DNA of 64,000 nucleotides from Diplonema papillatum (lineage: Eukaryota > Euglenozoa > Diplonemea > Diplonemida > Diplonemidae), in assembly GCA_030068145.1 (NCBI GenBank), contig JAPJBO010000754.1, positions 47,938-111,937 of the forward strand, given 5' to 3'. Each line of letters starts with the position of its first letter. The first letter of the stretch is position 1. Below the pieces are notes generated by a model. The model was not told where the DNA came from. It made no database searches and saw nothing but the letters and a program-made list of their open reading frames with translations. The position numbers and the translations under genes are program-made. Positions 7,547 through 19,300 of this stretch are shown here, piece after piece.

Positions 7547-10311
7547 CTACCCGTGAAGGTGTGTGTGAGCTTGTGTGTACGACCTGGTTCGTTTGCGGGA
7601 TAAGAAACCCTGGGGGATAACACACTGCGTGTTTTCCCCGTGGAAGCAGAAAAATACAAAAATGGCACACCTGCCCGGGCTGTAGTAACGTGACGGGTCC
7701 CCGTACCGCGGACAGTCTCGAGGAGACCTCGTCGGGGAGTCGTGGTGCTGGGTGACTTTCGGAGAGTAGCTACCGTTGCGTGCTGCTATTGCGGCTTGGC
7801 GGTCTCTCTGCAGCTTGAACAGCCTCTCCTTGAGATCCAAAGCTGACGTCCGGCCTTGAAGCTCTGTAGGCCGTGGCTTCGGTGGTGACTTCGTGCGCAC
7901 GACACTTGATGAAGAGTTGCTCGAGGCGCGGTAGACCTCGGACGACGCACTCGACACCGAAATATGCCTGTTGTTGACGTCAGTTCCCGCGGAGTCTGAC
8001 GACACAAGTAAACTGGCCTTCGGGCCAGCAGTCGCAGCCAAGCGCGCCCCGTGCGACTCGGACCCAAGCGAAGCCTTCCTCCTGGCTGGCGTTGGATCAG
8101 GGCTTCCCCTCCTTTCGGCGTCATGAAACTGACTCGACGTGGAAGACATCGCCAAGTTCGCGGCGGACACGTCCAGGTGCATTGCAGACGGGTGCCGCCG
8201 GGGTTTCGAGCGGCTGTGGCTGTGCGCTGTCATCTCAGGGCTGGGGCTCAGCTCGGGGCTGTGGGACTCCGTCGACACCCCGTCGCCATCTAACGGAACG
8301 GTCGGCGGAGTGTCCCCCTTGGTGAAGATGCCGGGGACCCGGTTTTGGGTCAAGATGAACTCTTGGTAGTCCACATCGGGCAGCTTCCGAAGCAAGCTCT
8401 TCGTAATCGCGCTCGGACCCGGGCTTGTGCCGGACTGGTGGCTCTGCGTGGAGCGGCTCGACTCCCGGTCGACGCTTCTCGTGTGCCCTGCCGGGGCTGG
8501 CTCCCTTTCGCCGCTGGGAGCGGCGTGTGTTGACGTTGGGGGTTCCACGCGCTGAGCGTGCACCGGAGAGCCCGGCCCCAGCTCGGTGTTCCTCGCGGCG
8601 GGCGGGTGCTCGGCGCCGACGACGCGCGTACCGGGGTTCGGCGCAAGGTCTTCGGCGTAGGGCGAGTCGAGACCCGCGGTCAGGTTCGACACCAGCCGCA
8701 GCAGCCGCGCCGAGTCCTCCCTCCAAGCCGGCAGGCTTGCCCGCGCACTTACCGCGTGGCTCTCCCCTGGCGTGCCCCCGTCGCCGCGGCTCTGGGCGCG
8801 GTACGCTTCGCTTGCTGAAGACACGGAGGTCCGCGAGCCTCCGCTGCCTTCGTTTCCCGTGCCGGCGGCCGACGCCCCCGGGCTCGCCTTCGGCGTCAGC
8901 GGCACGCCGTCAGCCGCGTCACTTCCGCCCGCCCGCGGCGAAGCGGGTTCGTTGGTTCCAAAGGCCCTCGGCGGCGGCGGTTCGCCGTCACGGGGATCGA
9001 CCGGCGACAGCGGAGTCGTGCCGCACGGGGTGTACGGGCTCACGCTCACGAAGTCGACTTTGTCGGGCTCCTCGCTCTCGGACAGCAGGCCCGAGCTCTC
9101 GCCGGCGCCGGGCCTGCTGTCGGAGGCGTCCGCGGCGGGGCTCGGCCTCTTAGGCGGGGAGACCCGCCTCGGCGAGTTGAGCGTGCGCGTCGCCTGCGGC
9201 TGCGCCCCGATATCGTCGGTGGGGCTCGTGACGAGCATGATCGGGTCGTCGTAGTCCGACCCGTTCGAATCCCCGGCCCCGGCGGATCCCCTCGAGCCGC
9301 CGGCGTCGTCCGCCGAAGACGGCGGCGCGCCGCCGCCGCCGCCGCCCAACGACACTCCCATGCGCCCCTCCCCTTGGTCCCTCCCCAGGTACCGGCTGGT
9401 CGCCGTCCGGTCGTGGGCCGACAGCGACCCCGCCTCGGACTCGGTCCCATCATCGCTCGCCGGGGCTTCCACACCGCCGGGATTCCCTTCCCCTTCCCCT
9501 TCCCCTTCCCCTTCCCCTTCCCGCCCGCCCAGCAGCAACAGGTGCTGGCAGGTCGACGTTCGGTTGTCGACGGGGATCGTCCCTTTTTCGGACGCGGCGT
9601 CGTCGCCTGCTCCAACAACACGGTCGGCGGCCCGCCCTTTCCCGGCGAGAGCGAGCCCGGAGACCCCTTCGCCTTCGGTGCCCCCTGCCAGCCGAGAAGT
9701 GGCCCCGGGGGTTCCCGGGGAGGGGGGTGGTGCTGAGGGGGAGCTGAGGTAGAGGGCCGGCAGGGACAGGCTGCCGAGGGTGTCGCCGCCGCGCTGCGTG
9801 CGGAGGGTCGACTGGCAGCTGCTGCAGGGGGACGTCGTGTGCTTGGTGTCCGGGGACAGCGCGCCGAAGCCGCCGTCCGCGTGCCTCAACGGCAACGACG
9901 GGTCCGGCGGCGCGGCCGCGGCGGCGCCCGCCAGCAGCGGGGACGCCGTCACGGCCACCGTCGGCGGCGGCAGGTTCAGGCGACGGCCCGACGCGCTCAG
10001 CAGCTGCTGCTGCTGCTGCTGCTGGTGGTGGCTGCCGCTGCCCCCGATGGCGCGCAGCGCCGCGGTGTCGAAGCCCGCCGGCCGCCCGCCGCTGCCCCCG
10101 CCGCCGCCCCGCCGCGCGGTGCTGTCCGGCGTGTCCCTGGCCGACCCTGACAGCGGCGACGGCGTCCGCGAAGACGCCTCTCCGTCCGCTGTCGCAATGC
10201 TGCTGTGGGGCACAGGGACAAGCACGTTCATGCGGTCTGCGGATGGACGATAAAACGTAAAGTGGCTATCTTCCTCTCTCTCTTTCACTCTACTCACAGC
10301 TGTTTGGCACT
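7547..10311 (-). CDS. Large exon: disordered Ser/Pro/Gly-rich protein, probably kinase gene exon 5
   Basis: A 2.7-kb open frame rich in Ser, Pro, Gly and Ala, with polyQ (near 10010), (EG)n encoded by CCTTCC repeats (9486-9525) and many SP sites; no known domain. Its first in-frame ATG is at 10231, giving about 894 residues if it is an independent gene. Acceptors at 10312 (TTCAG|AG) or 10300 (AAACAG|CT) leave two bases, exactly what the phase-1 end of exon 4 needs, so it may be the kinase tail. A donor-like CAG|GTGTGCC at 7670 comes just before an out-of-character last 40 residues. Confidence 0.7.
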
Positions 10312-13300
10312 CTGAACCACAGGTGTAGGAGGCTTGGGGCCTTCCCAGCAGGTGGGCGGGGGGCTGGCTGGCTAGCTGGCGTGTGGATAAAGCGAGCTTT
10401 TCGAGATGAGTGAGAGGGCGGGCAGAACGCGCGTTACACGGTCATGCGCGGTACAAATCCTGGTAAACGTCTGCCCACCTATTCTTTGTCTTTCGCTTCA
10501 CAGGCGCACGGTTGCTGTGTTCGAGCTAGCAAAGCCCGCCGAGGTCAGTCAGCGAAGCCCGCTGAGGTCGGTCCTTAGTACTATTACCCCGAGTGGATCT
10601 TAGCGGAGTCCAACTTCTTTTGGTGTTCAAGGGGGGATTTCGTCTGTCTGCTGCTACACTTACGCGTCGGGGTTTCCGTGTTCAACTCTGAGTGACAGTC
10701 GCATCCGCCTGGACGACGCAACGCAGGGGGCGGGTGCCGAGGAAAATATGTCCGAATATTTTGCACACTGCAAACGGTGCTCGATTAGGCTTGCAGAGTA
10801 CGAGAAGTAAGAGTAAACGGAGTCCAACCCCCTTTCCGTTCAGCCTCGCTATGTGAGAAAAAAAACGGTACGAAATCCTTTTTAGCTTCGGGCTTGCAAA
10901 GTACGACCAGCCCGAGTGCAATCCTCTGTGCCAGTAAAAGGTGCATGAATCCTCTTGATAATATTATGGGGAACAATATTCGATTCTTTTAAAGTGAAAA
11001 AGCTCGCTTTAAGGTTCTAGAGTCTCCGGCACAAGCATGTTCTTTCATCTGCAGGCTGACAACGCATGAATCCGACTTCTTCGGCTGCCATGCTAAAAGT
11101 AATCGGTGCTCAATTTACGGATAAGCTGTGTCCAACTTCTTTCGCTTGATATATGCAGCTTTGCTATCTAAGAGTTACGGTGCGCAATGACTGTAAGTTT
11201 CGCAAGTAGGGTTCTATTCCTTTTAGCATTTTATCCTTTTAGTTCGTACTCAGTGAGAATAAACGGTGCGATTCCTTTTAGTTGCAAAGCACGAGCAGAC
11301 TGAGTCCAACTTCTTTTGAAAGTGAAAGTTCACTTTTGGTGCAACCATACTATGTAAGAGAGTAAGTGTTCCAATCCTTTCTTGTTTAGGGCTTTCAAGA
11401 CGCGTACACTGCGTCCATCTTCTTTCGCTTGATAATATACTGCGAGGGAAAACGGTGTTTGAATAATGCTTAGTGGCAGGCTTGGATAGAGTTCACTCCT
11501 TTTAGTGCATACAAAATATGGGCGGATGGTGATCGGTTCCTTTTAGGTTCTGCTTGCAGAATACTAGATTAATTGAGTCCAGCTTCTTTGAGTGCAGCCA
11601 TGCCGTGTGAGAGATAAAAGAGTTCAGAACCTGTTGCTACGAGTATACGGGTGTTCGAATCATTGTACGTACAGGCATAGTACGAGTACGCTGACTCCCA
11701 CTTTCTTTCAGCATGCTCTATAAGAGTAAACGCTGTTCGGTTTATTTTTAAGTTTAGGCTTGCAACAGGAGAACTGCGTCCAACTTCTTTTAGCTGTGTG
11801 AGAGAAACGGTGTTCAAATTCTTTAAAAAGGGAAAACAATTGCTTTTTGGAGTTATAGTTGTTTGGTATGATGTGTAAGAGTTAAACGTGGTCACATTCT
11901 TTTGAAATGAGTAAACGGTGTGTAAACCACAAGTAGATAAACTGGTCCAACTCCTTTTAGTGCACCGTGTCATGTAAGAGTAATCGGTGTCCTTTAGCTT
12001 TCGAGCTTGCACGGGTAAACTGCCTACTTTAGTGCTATGTGAGAGTAAAAGGTGTTCAAATCCCTTTAAACGAGTAAACGGTGTTCGATTCCTTTAGTTA
12101 CAAACTTAGCTACACTTCAGTTCGTATGCTCTACGGAAGATGCGTAGTTTTGTTTCGTAGAACAAAATCTTCAGTTTCTTTTCAGTTGCGGGCTTGCAGA
12201 GTCCGGGTAAACTGAGTTCACCTCCTTTTAGTTCGGCCATACAAATATATAAGAGGAAACGGTGAAATCCTTTTCGGGCTTGCAAAAGTAGATTTATAAA
12301 AACGGAGTCTTCTGTCTTCTCTTGTCTCGAGCCGTGCTTCTTTACTGAGGAGAAGCGATACCTTTAGCTATGGGCGTCGCAAGGCTGAGCGGGCTCCTAC
12401 CAGAATGAGCGAGGTACTCACCGTATGAGATCGAATTGGGCGAGTGGAAGGACCGGTGCTCGATGTTAGTCCTCGCACGTTCGCGGCAGTTCTTCATGCG
12501 GGATCGTACACGCATGACCATGAACGACAAGTTGTTCCACTGCCTTTCGGTGACAGCGTTGTTGATCTCTTCCTTCGTCACCACGATGGGCGCTTCGCTG
12601 GCTTCGAAGTGAACGGTGGAGCCCAGTTCGTCGTCGTCGATGATGTAGAAGAAGGGGTGCCGCTTTATATCGTTCATCGTGATTCGAGACACCGGGTCCT
12701 TGTCAAGGAGCTGGCGCAGCAGCTCGGTGGCCTCTGGTGATTCTTCTTCAAACGCAGCCGGTACTTCAGGTTCTGATGGGTGAATTGGTTGTGTACAGGT
12801 GCTTGTTGAGGGTGGATTCGCATTGTAGTGACATAGCTAGCGACGTTGCAGTGACAAGACAATAGTATATGAGCTGTCATGATTGGCATCATGTGTTGTT
12901 GCAGTTTCATTAGCGACAGTGGCAAGACAGTGAGTGCTGAGTGTTGCTGATGCAGTGAGATTGAAAATTTTGTAGTGAACCACACCTGCCGTCAGAATGA
13001 GCTCCGTCATGCGTATGCGAGACTCGGAGCAGAAGGGAAGCTTGGCAAACAGCATCACGTAGAAGGTAACGCCGATGGCCCACACGTCGACCGGTCCCGC
13101 GTCCACTTCGTAGCGATTGCCGACGACGACTTCGGGCGCGAGGAAGGCCGGCGTTCCTTCGAACTCAGCCATTCTGGCGGCTTCTTCGTACGACGAGAAC
13201 GAGATGCTGACTGAGAAGTCCGAGACTTTGACGCTCCCGTCACCGTCCAGCAGCAGGTTGTCGGGCTTGATGTCGCGGTGGAAGATGAGGTTCTGGTGCA

Positions 13301-16300
13301 GGAAGGACACCCCGTTGATGATCTCGATCAAGCTATTGCGCGCGACGTCGACGGAGAACGCCGGATCCAGCGAGATGCCTGCGGGTTTGCGGGGAAATGG
13401 ACAAATTCTTCCCATGCCAGTGTCTTCACAGCGTTGCTTTTTTGGCACGAAGGAAAAACTAGCGTGGCGTGACCGAGTTTCGACCAAGTTCCATCGCCAT
13501 CACGGAACCACAAGGCACAGCCAAACGTGTTTGTGCACACCTCCTTCATTCCTGCTTTGTTCATCTGACGGGAGTGATGATAGTACGCTGCCATCGATCG
13601 GTTTTTGTTCTTGAGAAGAAAAAAGAAGAAAAAGGCTCCTTACTGAGGACGGATGTCATCAGCACAAAGGTCCCAATGTGAAATGTGCCCTTAGGGGACT
13701 AGTCCCACTTGGAAATTGTTACCTTGACTTTTGTCAGGGAAATGCACTTAGCAGATTTTGAGCAAATTTTGGAAATTTTCATTTTTTCCAGATTTTTCCA
13801 GATTTTGGCCATTTTTGCCGATTTTTCCAGATTTTTGCAGATTTTTGCAGATTTTTGCGATAACCAGTAACCACCTTCGTGAGCACTTGTTACAGCTAAA
13901 AAGGAACGTTGGCAGCGGTTTAACCTGAACGCGCACAGGTCAAATCGCACAAACAAAAATTGGGCGCTCGTGCCGAAACATATTTACTAAAATGTCCGTG
14001 GACCTGAAGACGTTCGACTGGGCTCCGGTGCCGATCCTCATCGCACCTGAAGGATGGGTGCCTGCTGACGAGGACGTCGACTGCTGCATGGATTGCGGCC
14101 GAGTCCACGTCAAAGGCGCGTTCTGCGCCCGCTGCGGAAAGAGGGGTAACGAGACCTGCTTGAAAGCCAGCTTGCCTAAAGAGGTGGCTGTGCGAGTCGT
14201 CGAAGGGTTGGCGGAGGACGGCTGGATTTGTCCAGCTTGTCTGGTGTCAATACACCAAACGGGCGCTAACCTACAAGAGGAAAGAAAGAAGAAACCCGAG
14301 GATCTTGATCCTGCCGAGTTTCCCGCCCCGGGGCCTGACGCCCTGTTTGCAGCCCTCGAGGAGGGACCTGTCAAGACGGCGGTTCTCGCCTTGGCCGAGC
14401 AAGTCCGCCTGCAGAACCGTCTCCTGTTGGAGCCCGCCGTGCCCTCGGACCCCATCGACCCTCGCCGAGTCATTACTTGGTTGGGTTACTTAGCTACTCC
14501 ACAAGGGAGGCAGCTAGTGCTTACAGAGGTGAAGCAGCGGTACGGGTATAGCGAGATACCGGAAAGTCCGCACGAGAAGGCCACCGCTATGGACCATGAA
14601 CGCCGAGTCCACTTTAGCACCTTGGGGGCCCTGCTCGGTATGGCCGATGGTTCTCCCACTGTGCTCCGGGTCTTGCACCAGTTGGTGGTACGCCTCGAAG
14701 GGCTGCGGCTGCGGGCCTCACACGGGTTAGAGCACCAGGTGGCGTGGGAAACACGCTTTGCCCCTATGGAGCACGAACTTTTCTCGAGGACGGCTTTAGT
14801 CCTAGGAAACAAGCTCCTCGCGGAGCTCGCAAAAAAGGAGAGCAGGGAGAGGCTTCCTCCCGCCAAGAGGCCGAGGAATTGAACCGCGGAGGGCGGATCG
14901 GCACTCCCAGAAGGCCTCTGGAAGGAAGCGATGGTCGAGGCCCGACCTCGCAAACAGGATTTTGCCGTCTCCGATCAAGATCGGTTGCGGAAGGACCGCC
15001 AGGCCCTTCTACAGACGATGCGGAGGTGCTACAAGAGCACTCCCGTCATGCTGTCTGTGATGAGTCGTGCGCAGAGGTACGCCGAGCAGGCTCGCTGCTT
15101 CGATCCCACTCTGTCGGACGAAGCGGCCTTCTTGATGTGGGTGAACCGCAAGCTGGCCTCGGGCCAAATCAAGGCCGACTCCGCCCTGCAGTACATGACG
15201 TACTTCCGGATGTCCCGAATCGACTGGCTCGGGGCGTACCGGCGCTCGGTCATGCTCGAGATGACCCAGTTCGAGGATCGTCGGTCTCGCGACGCCGGGA
15301 GGACGCCTACGAAGGAGGAGATCCTGCGTGTGGTCTCCCGCGAAAGCGGCGTGCTCTCGATGGCGCTGCGGCTCCAGTGGTCCACAGCGTGCCGGTTCGT
15401 GGACTTGCAACGACTGAAGTTAGACCACATGTGGTCTGTGGGAGCGAACCAGGTCATGATCCTGTTCGTTGGAGGGAAGACAGATCCTACCTCGAGAGGA
15501 CAGGGTCTGCTAATTCCCCGGAGCGGTCCCTTCCTGACGAATTTCTGGCAGTGGATTGCGCTCCAAACCCAGGGTTTGGGCACGAAGGAATGGGTGTTCC
15601 CCGGCCTGTCGCGACAGGCGTACAACAACTTTCTCCAGGAGAGGTTGGGGGTGCCCTCACATCGAGTCAGGCATGCGGCTCTGACCCGGGTGGCCCAGGT
15701 GGAAGGCGAGCGGTCGGCGATGAACGTGGGTCGGCATCTGAACCCCCGCACCACCCGTCGTTACACTCCCCATCATCTCTGGCTGCCAGTTCAGGAGACG
15801 ATTTCGGGCACGGCTGCCCTGCAGGCCGAGTGAGCTCGAGCCACTTAACCGATGTCCCGCCTAGACCTGGCCTGTGGCCTCGCCATCTGGATAAGGTCCT
15901 TCAGGGCTACGATTACGCCTCCGGGTGGCTTGATGCCAGCAGTGGCAAGCGGGTAACGAAGGCGTCGTACGAGGGCGAGATTGCTGCTACGGCACCGACG
16001 TTCGATCATGAGGCTCTGCTGCGCGACTTCCCCGCTCTTTGGGTTAACATGAAGTGGTTGCTAGATCCTGGGTTCATACAGAGCAGTCTCCAACCCGGTG
16101 TGGGTGTAGTCGGTCCCGGACCGAGAAATGTGCGGATGAAGCCTCACTTTGAACGCTTGATGGAGTTGGAGATTGTTGAGCCCATTCCCAAGGCGGCTTC
16201 ATCGCGCTGGTTCCATGGGGCTTTCACTGTCGACAAGCGGGATCCAGGCCAGCTGCGCTTCATCCTGAGCTGTCAGTCGCTCAATCGAGCTACGGCGCAC

Positions 16301-19300
16301 GTGCCTCTGCCATCCTGCGATCTGCCGAGTTACGCTACAGTAGTTACGACCGTTTTGTCCCGGAAGTGGGTTACAGAATTCGACTTCCGGTCGTTCTTTT
16401 TCCAGTTCTCTCTGCCACCAGAGGTGAGGAAGTATTTCTGTTTCAGAATTGACACACGGCTACTCTGGATGACACGTCTCCCCATGGGATATCGGGGCGC
16501 ACCGCAGGCGGCTCAGGCGGTTTCACTGGCGCTGGGAAGGAACTCAGTCCAGGGTCTGGACGTTGATGTCTTGGCGTGGATTGACAACGTGTTCTTTGCT
16601 GGGGATACAGAGGCGAGTGTTGTTGAGGCATCGGCTCGATTCATGGCGTTGGTATCAAGGTACGGTTTTACGATCGGCCGATCCTCTGGGCCGGTACAGA
16701 GAGCGACTCTGCTGGGGTTGGATTTTGACCTGATTGCTAAGAGGTGGCGTATTGACCCCGCATGGGTAACGAAGGTTACGCCCCTCATGGCGCAGATTGT
16801 TGCATTGCAGGAGGCGCCCGTGCGTATATGGTGGAAGCTCACCGGCTCGCTGTTGTGGCGTCGACACGTGATGGCTTTCCCGCTTCATGAGGTTCTCACT
16901 CTTTTGCGGTGGATGTCGGACCTGGCCTCGGGAAGTTCTTCATACGACAATTCGTTTTGGGACTCAGTATCCACTTGTCCGCCGTCGGTGAGGGAGGGCC
17001 TCGTGAGTCAATTTAACGAGCTGCAGGATAATGCTTGGCGGTGTTGGTCCTTACCGTCATACTCCAACTCCCGTGACATGGTAAGCGATGCCAGCATGTC
17101 AGCGTGGGCATTCGTCACTGAGGGTCAGTTCGCCTACGGGCCCTTTCCCGAGGAGCTGATGGACGGTGACATTTTCTTGAAGGAGTTATACGCAGTAGTT
17201 CGGGCTGTCTGCTATGCAGTGCGGTGCAGCACCAACACCCGCATCAAGCTCCTCTGCGACAACAAAGCTGTGATAGGGTGCGTGCGCCGTGGATACACCC
17301 TTCGACTGGAGGCCATGCGCTGGATCACGGTGATAAACTGGGTACTCTCCGTCTCCAGTAGCCGCCTGGACGTCCTATACGTCCCTTCAGAGCTAAATGC
17401 AGCTGACCAGTTCACGAGACTGGATTGATGTTTAGTGCTGACGATCAACAGACCGCTTTGTCGAGCCCTCGTCGAGCAGGGTTGATTCTTTCTCCGCGTG
17501 GCATACAGCTACCACGGTAGCAGTCAACGTTTTGAAACAGTCTTTTATCGGATACAAATATTTTCCTTTCCTTTTGAGGGAGGGAGGGGGGAACAAATAG
17601 GGGCCGCTCGTGCTCCGGTGCCTGTTCCTTTTTTGCGATAACCAGTAACCACCTTAGTGAGCATACTTGTTACAGCTAAAAAGGAACGTTGGCAGCGGTT
17701 TAACCTGAACGCGCACAGGTCAAATCGCACAAACAAAAATTGGGCGCTCGTGCCATTTCATGGCAACACAATGGCCAAAGTCGCCAAAAATCTGGAAAAA
17801 TCGGCAGAAATGGCCAAAATCTGCCAAAATCTGGAAAAATCGGCAAAAATGGTCAAAATCTGGAAAATCTGGAAAAATCGGCAAAAAATGGCCAAAATCT
17901 GCCAAAATCTGGAAAAATCGGCAAAAATGGCCAAAATCTGGAAAACCCTGGAAAAATCGGCCAAGATGGCCAAATTCTGGAAAAATCGGCAAAAATGGCC
18001 AAAATCTGGCAAAATCGGCCAAAATTGGCCAAAATCCGAAAAATCCGAAAATCTGAAAATTTCAGAAAATTTGCTAAAAATTTGCTAAGTACACTTCCCT
18101 GGCAAAAAGTCCAATGAAATTGTTTGCCCTTAGGGGACTAGTCCCCTAAGGGCACATTTTCATTGGGAAGTACTGGGAAATGCACTTAGCAACTTTTTTG
18201 CAAATTCTTACCAGGAATTGTAATGCAAAATAGGGACTAGTCCCCTAAGGGCACATTGCACATTGGGACTAGTCCCCTAAGGCACTTTTCCCAATTGAAA
18301 AATATGTTGGACACAAAATCCTTGTCTGTCGACCACAGACCTAAAACACGGATCTCTAAAACTCGAAACAGTCGAAAATCAATGGAACCCCCCACGCAAA
18401 GTCCAACATTGCCGCCCCCCCTCCGAAGACTTAAAGAATGCAGAGCCGCGGAGCGGTCTATAGATAGATAAACGCACCGGAATCTTCGAGCTTCAGCAGC
18501 GGCCCCTTTTCGAGGTACTCTAGCACCATGAAGAGTTTGTCGTCCTCTGCATCGTCGATGACTTCGTACAGTTGGACGATGTTGCGGTGCTGGATCTTCT
18601 TCAAAAGCGCGAGTTCGCGCAATACGTTGTCCATCGCCGAGGAGCCCGCGGAAGACCGCTTCTTCTTCAGGATCGACTTCTTCATGATCTTCATCGCCCG
18701 CACCTCGTCGTTGTCGTTGTCGATGACGAGCTTCACCTTCGAGTACGCGCCCTTCCCCAGGTCTCCGATGACGGAGTACTGATTCACCGTCTTGTTCCCG
18801 TCATCGTCCGACCCTGTCCGTCGGGTCGCCGTTTCGCGAACGCTGTGTGGCATTGGGCGAGTGCGGCCGGGGGATTGTAAGAACGTGCTTGCAATGGGTG
18901 GAGCGTGCTCAACGCCGCACAGTGTCTCTCGGGTCGATCATCGTATATTGTCCCATCTGCATCGTGCTTCGGTCCTCGAAGCCACGAACACAGATGATGA
19001 CGTCAGCGCGGCCGGCACCAAGCACAGGCCCGGCGCCCTTCACAGAACTTATTACCGCAAGGACGTTTGGCACGTCCTCGACAGTGCAGATGTCCAGCTC
19101 CAACCGGTGACCGGGATTGACTTCGAGGACACGAGCGGGTATTTTGAAGTACAACAGCTGGACCACAGGACAGCGGTGTGAGTCTGTAGCTCGTCACAGC
19201 CAGGACCAACCTTGCTACCAACGCACAGAAAATCCGTCTTTGGGAGAAGGCCGCTACCGTGTCTGAGAAAACAGTTTAAAAACTCAGGCGCTCGCCCTAC

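Larger units (their letters stand above)
13853..17754 (+). mobile_element. YR retrotransposon 2, apparently full-length (gag-YR-RT/RNase H)
   Basis: A 3.9-kb element bounded by ~122-bp direct repeats (13853-13974 and 17631-17754) that differ at one base and a 2-base indel, hence recent. Three ORFs, gag, tyrosine recombinase and RT/RNase H, are all open. The order with YR before RT matches VIPER-type rather than DIRS or Ngaro layout. It sits inside a TIR element in intron 2 of the kinase gene, antisense to that gene. No target duplication is seen, as expected for recombinase-mediated insertion. Confidence 0.88.
13685..18153. mobile_element. TIR element with palindromic ends, split by YR element 2
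   Basis: The left end (GCCCTTAGGGGACTAGTCCC, 13687-13706) and right end (same palindrome, 18126-18153) face each other. They are followed inwards by matching arms (GGGAA..TGCACTTAGCA on the left, its reverse complement TGCTAAGTACACTTCCC on the right) and then by inverted arrays of a CTGGAAAAATCGGCAAAAATG minisatellite-like unit. Without the retrotransposon inside, the element would be about 560 bases, MITE-like, with no coding capacity. Confidence 0.7.
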
